In this document: positions 59,293 through 64,000 of the stretch, piece by piece
How the letters are laid out: each line of letters starts with the position of its first letter
Position numbering within the stretch: the first letter of the stretch is position 1
NCBI RefSeq assembly: GCF_007655005.1
Contig: NZ_SZVW01000016.1
Span: 62,001 to 126,000 of the forward strand
DNA from: Streptomyces tibetensis
GTDB taxonomy: Bacteria > Actinomycetota > Actinomycetes > Streptomycetales > Streptomycetaceae
Direction of reading: 5' to 3'
Length of the DNA: 64,000 bases
Made by a program: the position numbers and the translations under genes
The notes under the pieces: generated by a model
What the model was told of the DNA's origin: nothing
Seen by the model: only the letters and a program-made list of their open reading frames with translations
The model's database searches: none

Positions 59293-60501
59293 ATGGCGAC
59301 GCCCACGCAATCACCGTCCGGATCATCGGAGCGGCGGCCGGAGCTGGACGCGATACGCATGCTGGTGGTGATCGGGCTGATCTTCTTCCACTCGGCACTG
59401 GTGTTCGCGACCGAGGGCGACTTCTACGTCACGAACTCCGAGACCACGGAAGTCGTCACCGTCATCGCCGGGTTCGGGGTCGTCTGGGCGATGCCGCTGT
59501 TGTTCCTGATCTCCGGCCTGGGGGCCTGGCACTCGCTTCGGCGCCGCGGCGAGGGCGCCTTCGTAGCAGAGCGCCTGCTGCGGCTGGGCGTTCCGCTGCT
59601 CCTTGCGACCGTCGTCCTGAATCCGCTGCCGCAGTGGCTGCGGCAGCGCTCGTCCGACCCCGATGACAAGGAGTCGTACCTGGACTTCCTGCCCCACTTC
59701 TTCGACGTGCACGTGGAGCTCGACGAGTTCCCCTTCCTGATACAAGGGCAGTACTTCGAGACCGGCCATCTGTGGTTCGTCGTGCTCCTGCTGACGTTCT
59801 CCCTCATGCTGGCCCCCCTCCCTCGCCGGCTGCCGCACGAACCTGCCCGACGCGCCCTGGACCGCCTGGCGGCCGCGACGCTGCTCCGCCGAGGCGTCCT
59901 GCTGATCCCGGCCCTCCTCTTCGCCGCCATCTGCGCCTTCGTCGGCATGGAGGAGGACTATGCGGGCTGGCACCGTTGGTCGTACCTGCTCTTCTTCGCC
60001 GCCGGGTTCCTCCTGGCCGCCGACGCCCGCCTGCGCACCGCCATGCGGCGTGAGGCGCGCCTGGCGGCCTGCCTCGGCGTACTGCTGTTCATCGCGGCTG
60101 CCCCCGGCTTCACCACAGCGGACGACCCCTTCACACAGACGACCCCGTCGGCCGTCGTTTCTCGTGCCCTGTTCGGGGCGGCCGGATGGTGCCTGGTCGT
60201 CGCCGTCCCAGGTCTCCTCGACCGTCCCGGACGGCGGCTGCCACAGGGGCCGGAGACGTCAGCGGATCGGACCCCGCGTCAACGCGTCCACGGCTATCTC
60301 GCCGCCGCCGTGCTGCCGCTCTACGTTCTCCACCAGCCGATCGTCGTCGCCGTCGCCTATGTCGTCGTGGGTTGGTCCGCGCCGATCGCGGTCGAGTACG
60401 TGGCGCTGGTGGCGATGTCCCTCGCCCTGACCCTGGTCGCCTACGAACTGCTGGTGCGCCGAACGCGTGTGACACGTTTCCTGTTCGGGATGCGGACCTG
60501 A
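59293..60501 (+). CDS. Acyltransferase 3 family membrane protein
   Basis: A 402-residue membrane enzyme with about ten helices. Family motifs are PELDAIRMLVVIGLIFFHSALVF (with the usual His), VVWAMPLLFLISGLGAWHSLRRRGEGAFVAERLLRLGVPLLLA, TGHLWFVVLLLTFSLMLA and AAVLPLYVLHQPIVVAVAYVVVGW. Such proteins acetylate surface glycans or antibiotics. ATG 59293 follows GGGGGAGG. It lies 98 nt downstream of the ZIP gene and may have its own promoter. Confidence 0.92.
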   Translation: MATPTQSPSGSSERRPELDAIRMLVVIGLIFFHSALVFATEGDFYVTNSETTEVVTVIAGFGVVWAMPLLFLISGLGAWHSLRRRGEGAFVAERLLRLGVPLLLATVVLNPLPQWLRQRSSDPDDKESYLDFLPHFFDVHVELDEFPFLIQGQYFETGHLWFVVLLLTFSLMLAPLPRRLPHEPARRALDRLAAATLLRRGVLLIPALLFAAICAFVGMEEDYAGWHRWSYLLFFAAGFLLAADARLRTAMRREARLAACLGVLLFIAAAPGFTTADDPFTQTTPSAVVSRALFGAAGWCLVVAVPGLLDRPGRRLPQGPETSADRTPRQRVHGYLAAAVLPLYVLHQPIVVAVAYVVVGWSAPIAVEYVALVAMSLALTLVAYELLVRRTRVTRFLFGMRT

Positions 60502-60513
60502 ATCGACGTTCGC

Positions 60514-61398
60514 TCAGCAGCGTCGCCCTTTCGCGGTCCGGGCCTCCAAGGCGCCCAGGACGGCCACCATGTCCTCGTCACCATGGCCCTGCTGGACGGT
60601 CTCGTCGTACAGGGCGTGACACACGTCGAGAAGCGGGGACGCCAGCTCTGCCGTGCGGGCGGCCTCGGCGATCAGGCGGTTGTTCTTCAGCACGTCCGCG
60701 GCGGCCGCCTGGACGGAGAAGTCTCGCTCCAGCAGCTTGGGCCCCTTGCCCCGGGAGACGGCACTGGCCATGGGGCCGGCGTCGAGGACGTCCCGGAGGA
60801 GATGCTGGTCCAGCCCGTGCCGCTCGGCGAAATGAAACGCCTCGGCAAGACCCGTGACCAGAGTGATCAGGAACAGGTTCACCGAGAATTTCAGCAGCAG
60901 TGCGCCCGGGACGGCTCCGCATGCGAACGTCTCACGGCACATTGCAGTGAGCAGGGGCCGTACGGTCGCCAAGGCGTCGTCGTCGCCCGCCAGCATCCCC
61001 ACCAGTTCGCCCCGCTCGGCGGGGACACGGCTGCCGGAGACCGGGGCCTCGACGTAACGCCCGCCCGCGGCCCGGATGTCCTCCTGGAGACCGTGGGAGT
61101 ACGCGGCCGAGGTCGTGCCCATATGCACGACGGCGTGGCCTGCGACGCGCCGGGCGAATTCCGGTGTGCCACGCCCCAGCACCGCGTCCACGGCCTCCTC
61201 GTCGGCCAGCATGAGGAACACGGTCGCCGCCCGGTGAAAGACTCCGGCAGCGTCCGCCGCCACCTCGGCGCCGACGGCGCGCAGTGCTTCACATCGCTCG
61301 GGAGTGCGGTTCCAGACCACCAGACGTGACCCGGCCCGGGCGAGGTTCAGTGCCATGGGCTGCCCCATGACCCCCAGACCGATGAAACCGACGTACAT
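60514..61398 (-). CDS. Beta-hydroxyacid dehydrogenase (6PGDH-like)
   Basis: A 294-residue NAD(P)-dependent enzyme. The dinucleotide site is YVGFIGLGVMGQPMALNLARAG (about 2-23). The substrate motif VEAPVSGSRVPAERGELVGMLAG (DGPVSGG-like) and catalytic Lys in LLLKFSVNLFLITLVTGLAEAFHFAERHGLDQHLLRDVL complete the hydroxyisobutyrate dehydrogenase/imine reductase class. ATG 61398 follows AAGG. It is divergent from the TetR gene, with two copies of a perfect operator between them, so it is probably the regulated target. Confidence 0.93.
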   Translation of the reverse strand: MYVGFIGLGVMGQPMALNLARAGSRLVVWNRTPERCEALRAVGAEVAADAAGVFHRAATVFLMLADEEAVDAVLGRGTPEFARRVAGHAVVHMGTTSAAYSHGLQEDIRAAGGRYVEAPVSGSRVPAERGELVGMLAGDDDALATVRPLLTAMCRETFACGAVPGALLLKFSVNLFLITLVTGLAEAFHFAERHGLDQHLLRDVLDAGPMASAVSRGKGPKLLERDFSVQAAAADVLKNNRLIAEAARTAELASPLLDVCHALYDETVQQGHGDEDMVAVLGALEARTAKGRRC

Positions 61399-61452
61399 GA
61401 CGTACCGCCTTCCCGGGCCCGCGCGGGGTCGAGCCGCCACCTTCACCCTCGA

Positions 61453-61496
61453 CTATGACCGCGGTCATAGTAGCTGCGGTTATGACCGCGGTCATA
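61453..61496. promoter_or_regulatory. Duplicated TetR operator
   Basis: CTATGACCGCGGTCATAG (61453-61470, perfect 18-bp palindrome) and TATGACCGCGGTCATA (61481-61496) have centres 27 bp apart. Both share the core TATGACCGCGGTCATA. Confidence 0.92.
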
Positions 61497-61544
61497 GACT
61501 GGTGACCCGGGAACGAGGCGTGAGCGAGCGGACGGAGGCCGACG

Positions 61545-62138
61545 ATGGCGAAGGCCGAACGGGGACCGCGCGAGCGAATGGTCTTCAGCGCGGCCCAGCT
61601 CATTCGCCGCGACGGAGTCCACTCCACCGGTATGCGCGAGGTCGCCGTCGACGCCGCAGCACCACGCGGATCCCTCCAGCACTACTTCCCCGGCGGCAAG
61701 ACGCAGCTGGTCGACGAGGCGGTGGGGTGGGCAGGCGGATACGCGGCAGGCCGTGTCGCCCGGTTCCTGGCCGCGCTGCCCGAGCCGACGCCGAGCGGAC
61801 TCTTCGCCGAGATGGTGCGTCAGTGGACCGACGAGTACGAGACTGCCGGCTTCGCCGGCGGATGCCCGGTGGCGGCCGCCACGGTGGACTGCGCGGAGTC
61901 GGTCCCCTCCACGCGGACGGCCGCATCCGCGGCTTTCGCGACGTGGACCGGTGCGGTAGCCGAAGCCCTCACCGGGATGGGCGTGCCCGCGCAACGGGCC
62001 GGCGCACTGTCCACGCTCATGATCAGCAGCCTTGAGGGGGCGATCCTCCTGGCCCGCGCCGACCAGGACGTCCAGGCCCTGACGACCGTGGCCCGTGAGC
62101 TGGGCCCTCTGCTCGACGCGGCCGTACCCACCCGCTGA
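61545..62138 (+). CDS. TetR-family regulator
   Basis: A 197-residue repressor (AefR/YxaF-like). HTH: RERMVFSAAQLIRRDGVHSTGMREVAVDAAAPRGSLQHYFPGGKTQLVDEAV (about 9-60). The ligand domain contains GFAGGCPVAAATVDCAESV, typical of the TetR_C_33 group with a conserved GCP motif. ATG 61545 follows GAGGCCGACG weakly. Two operator copies upstream fit control of itself and the divergent dehydrogenase. Confidence 0.93.
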   Translation: MAKAERGPRERMVFSAAQLIRRDGVHSTGMREVAVDAAAPRGSLQHYFPGGKTQLVDEAVGWAGGYAAGRVARFLAALPEPTPSGLFAEMVRQWTDEYETAGFAGGCPVAAATVDCAESVPSTRTAASAAFATWTGAVAEALTGMGVPAQRAGALSTLMISSLEGAILLARADQDVQALTTVARELGPLLDAAVPTR

Positions 62139-62167
62139 CGGCCGTGCGGTCGACCGCGGTCGGAGAA

Positions 62168-62698
62168 TTACTGGTACTGCGTCAGGTCGATTCCGTAGAC
62201 CGCGAGGTCGTGGTCGTGGTCCGGATGCCGGGCCGCTCCCTCCGTCTGCATGCCCAGCTTGTCGAGTACGTTCGCGGAAGCCGTGTCGCTCGTGCGGCAG
62301 ACGGCCACCACCCGGTCGAGGCCGCGGTCCTGCACGGCGAACTCCAAGGTGGCGTGCGCCGCTTCGGAGGCGTATCCCTGCCCCCAGAACACCCGCCCGA
62401 GCCGCCAGCTGATCGCGACCTGGCCGGAGATCTCGGCCGGCGCGTCGGCCACGGACAGACCGACGGCGCCCGCCAGCTCACCGGATCCCAGGAGCTCGAC
62501 GGCGAACACCCCGAAGCCTTCCTCGTCCCACTCCTCCTCCCAGGCCTCGATGTCCTCGGCGGTCTGCTCCAGGGAGCGCGGCGAGCCGTCGCCGACGCGT
62601 TGCATCACCACCGGATCGGCGTGGATCTCGGACAGCGGGACGAGGTCGTCGTCGAGCCATCGGCGCAGCAGGAGACGGGGTGTGCGGATCTCGGTCAT
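62168..62698 (-). CDS. GNAT acetyltransferase (RimJ/RimL-like)
   Basis: A 176-residue acetyltransferase. TPRLLLRRWLDDDLVPLSEI opens the fold; acetyl-CoA motif A is ISWRLGRVFWGQGYASEAAHATLEFA, and motif B is VAVCRTSDTASANVLDKLGMQTEG. It may acetylate protein N-termini or small amines. CAGGAT lies 7 nt upstream of ATG 62698, a possible leaderless start. It faces the TetR gene (convergent) and is otherwise alone. Substrate unknown. Confidence 0.92.
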   Translation of the reverse strand: MTEIRTPRLLLRRWLDDDLVPLSEIHADPVVMQRVGDGSPRSLEQTAEDIEAWEEEWDEEGFGVFAVELLGSGELAGAVGLSVADAPAEISGQVAISWRLGRVFWGQGYASEAAHATLEFAVQDRGLDRVVAVCRTSDTASANVLDKLGMQTEGAARHPDHDHDLAVYGIDLTQYQ

Positions 62699-62748
62699 GG
62701 CCTACATCCTGCCTACGGGGCAGGGGGAGCGCGAATCCGGGACCCTCC

Positions 62749-63059
62749 TCACCTCATGCCACGCCGACGGCTTCGTCCACCCCTCTCAACCGGCCTTGGC
62801 CGGTACCGTCCCACGCAGCGCTGCCCGGGGCGTCCCAGCACGTCGTTGATGAGCTCGGCGATGGCTGTCCGACTCAGCAGCGTCGGCATGCCCGGCTCGT
62901 GGACGCGCAGGACGATGGAGGCCCGTACTCCCATGGCCAGCGCGACGTGACGGCCGCCCCGACCATGAACGCGCCGATCGCGGTGGCGGGCCGCGCCACG
63001 GGAACGTCACCCACGGCCGGGTACTGGACCACGGCCGGGTACTGGACCACGGCCGGGAC
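62749..63059 (-). pseudogene. Frameshifted small membrane protein relic
   Basis: On the minus strand one frame reads VGDVPVARPATAIGAFMVGAAVT, resembling a membrane segment, then loses sense. A second frame starting at ATG 62934 continues with MGVRASIVLRVHEPGMPTLLSRTAIAELINDVLG. Adding one G would join them as AAVTVALAMGVRAS, so a single-base deletion near 62937-62945 is likely. The upstream end lies in the 18-bp repeats. The family is not recognised. Confidence 0.35.
63011..63058 (+). repeat. 18-bp tandem repeat
   Basis: CCACGGCCGGGTACTGGA occurs twice in tandem (63011-63028, 63029-63046) followed by a 12-bp partial copy (63047-63058). The rest of 62699-63366 holds a relic and no other supported gene. 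Confidence 0.92.
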
Positions 63060-63366
63060 ACGCGACCGATGGCTTCGGGCGGGCTACTACGGTCTGACGC
63101 CGCTCAACCCTGCAACCGCGTCGAAGGCCGCCGCCTTCCGCACCGGCCCTCGGCCGGTTAGGGTTTGGGCGCACCTGGTCACCACGAGGAGCTGAGACAT
63201 GCCCGGTTTCCCGAGCGCGCGTTGACATCGTAGGCCGTGTGACGGCCTGTCATCGCGTGCTGCCTTTGATGGTGCGGCACAGCGAGCCTTCTCCTGCCCG
63301 AAACCGCCGAAGCACCTTCGCCGTGCTCGGTGGCGGGCCTCGTTGCCGGCAACACGAGGGATACCC

Positions 63367-64000
63367 GTGCCGTCCACTTCCTCCACCTCCTCCGCTTCAT
63401 CCGGTGCATCCGGTTCCGCCCGATCCGCTCCGTCCAGCCTGTGGCGGGACGCCGACTTCCGCAGACTCTGGTGGGGTCAGACGGCGTCCCAAGTCGGTGA
63501 ACACGCAACCCTGGTGATTCTGCCGCTCCTTGCCGTCCTGACGCTGGACGCCAGTGCCGGCCGGCTGGGCGTCCTCCGCGCGGTGGGACAGGCGCCGATC
63601 CTGCTGCTCTCGCTGTTCGTCGGCGCGTGGGTCGACCGATGGCGTACCCGCACGACCATGGTGCTCGCCGACGCCGGCCGGGCCCTGGCTCTGGGCGCTG
63701 TCGCCCTGGCCGCCCTCGTCGGCGGGCTCGGCATGCCGAGCCTGCTCGCGCTCACCTTCACCGTCGGGGCCCTGTCCGTGTTCTTCGACGTGGCGTACCA
63801 GGCGTCCCTCGTGCGACTCGTGGAACGCGACCAACTGGTGCGCGGCAACAGCGCCCTCGAGGGCAGCCGGTCCGCGGCGCAGATCGGCGGTCCCGCTCTC
63901 GGCGGTGCGCTGGTGTCCCTGCTGTCGGCACCCCTCGCCGCCGCCTCCGGCGCGCTGTTCTTCGCGTTGTCGTTCCTGTCGATCCGGCGCATCCGCCGAG
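63367..64000 (+). CDS. MFS exporter, EntS-like (partial)
   Basis: The first 211 residues of a major facilitator protein that runs off the right edge. A Ser-rich disordered head (about 1-23) precedes LWRDADFRRLWWGQTASQVGEHATLVILPLLAVLTL, the N-terminal helix and MFS signature region (GAWVDRWRTRTTMVLADAGRALALGAVALAAL) and helices to RIRR. MFS-3 proteins of this kind export siderophores or drugs. GTG 63367 has GAGGG 6 nt upstream. Confidence 0.9.
   Translation, partial: MPSTSSTSSASSGASGSARSAPSSLWRDADFRRLWWGQTASQVGEHATLVILPLLAVLTLDASAGRLGVLRAVGQAPILLLSLFVGAWVDRWRTRTTMVLADAGRALALGAVALAALVGGLGMPSLLALTFTVGALSVFFDVAYQASLVRLVERDQLVRGNSALEGSRSAAQIGGPALGGALVSLLSAPLAAASGALFFALSFLSIRRIRR

Overview
The window reads as a stretch of a Streptomyces-type actinomycete chromosome. 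GC is very high throughout, genes favour G/C in the third codon position, GTG starts are common, and the gene families are typical of streptomycetes: DUF397/XRE pairs, DUF574 methyltransferases, SpoIIE phosphatases, Tat-exported proteins, GH64 and GH30 hydrolases, and a Fur/KatG pair. No rRNA, tRNA, CRISPR array, IS element or prophage was recognised. The many stand-alone accessory genes and several decayed ones suggest a chromosome arm rather than the core.

Layout. 0-5.4 kb: roadblock-like protein, FAD monooxygenase, epoxide-hydrolase-like enzyme, secreted lamin-tail protein, and ferredoxin-NADP reductase FprA behind a possible iron box. 5.4-11.1 kb: a large sensor phosphatase (Cache-PAS-GAF-PP2C-ATPase) and a whiJ/abaA-type cluster (anti-sigma-like ATPase, DUF397, XRE regulator). 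11.1-20.3 kb: DUF574 methyltransferase, a deletion-fused pseudogene, GH1 beta-glucosidase, TPR protein, CsbD stress protein and a multidomain GH30 hydrolase. 20.3-26.9 kb: long-form GAPDH, coiled-coil protein, FurA-KatG peroxide defence and exported carbonic anhydrase. 26.9-39.9 kb: two exported carbohydrate-type proteins (26.9 and 38.7 kb) share an almost identical LacI-type operator. Between them lie a VanW protein, a glycosyltransferase pair, YceI, MOSC, a MASE1/PP2C pair and a Pit phosphate transporter. 40-45 kb: a possible aerolysin-fold secreted protein and a four-gene operon (ribbon-helix-helix protein, DUF4097, ABC ATPase, ABC permease) preceded by a long array of short repeats set 10 bp apart. 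45-64 kb: Fic-like and Mrr-like proteins, membrane hydrolase/TetR, methyltransferases, DUF4232, a decayed divergent WYL/monooxygenase pair, dienelactone hydrolase/MarR, a peptidase E pseudogene, a ZIP transporter, an acyltransferase, dehydrogenase/TetR, GNAT, and the start of an MFS exporter.

How the genes work together. Oxidative and iron stress (FprA, FurA, KatG), partner-switching signalling (three PP2C/ATPase proteins plus CsbD) and polysaccharide use (GH1, GH30, GH64 and the Tat-exported six-hairpin candidate) recur. Regulators sit divergently beside the genes they probably control, with clear palindromes between them (TetR at 49.3 kb, MarR at 53.7 kb, TetR at 61.5 kb). Many genes appear to be leaderless, with a TANNNT -10 element 5-7 nt before the start codon.

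The most unusual signal is the 44249-44504 repeat array. At least 16 recognisable copies of an octamer related to TGGYGYCA lie mostly at exact 10-bp steps in front of a ribbon-helix-helix gene. This looks like a cooperative operator wrapping one DNA face, in control of a DUF4097/ABC exporter operon.
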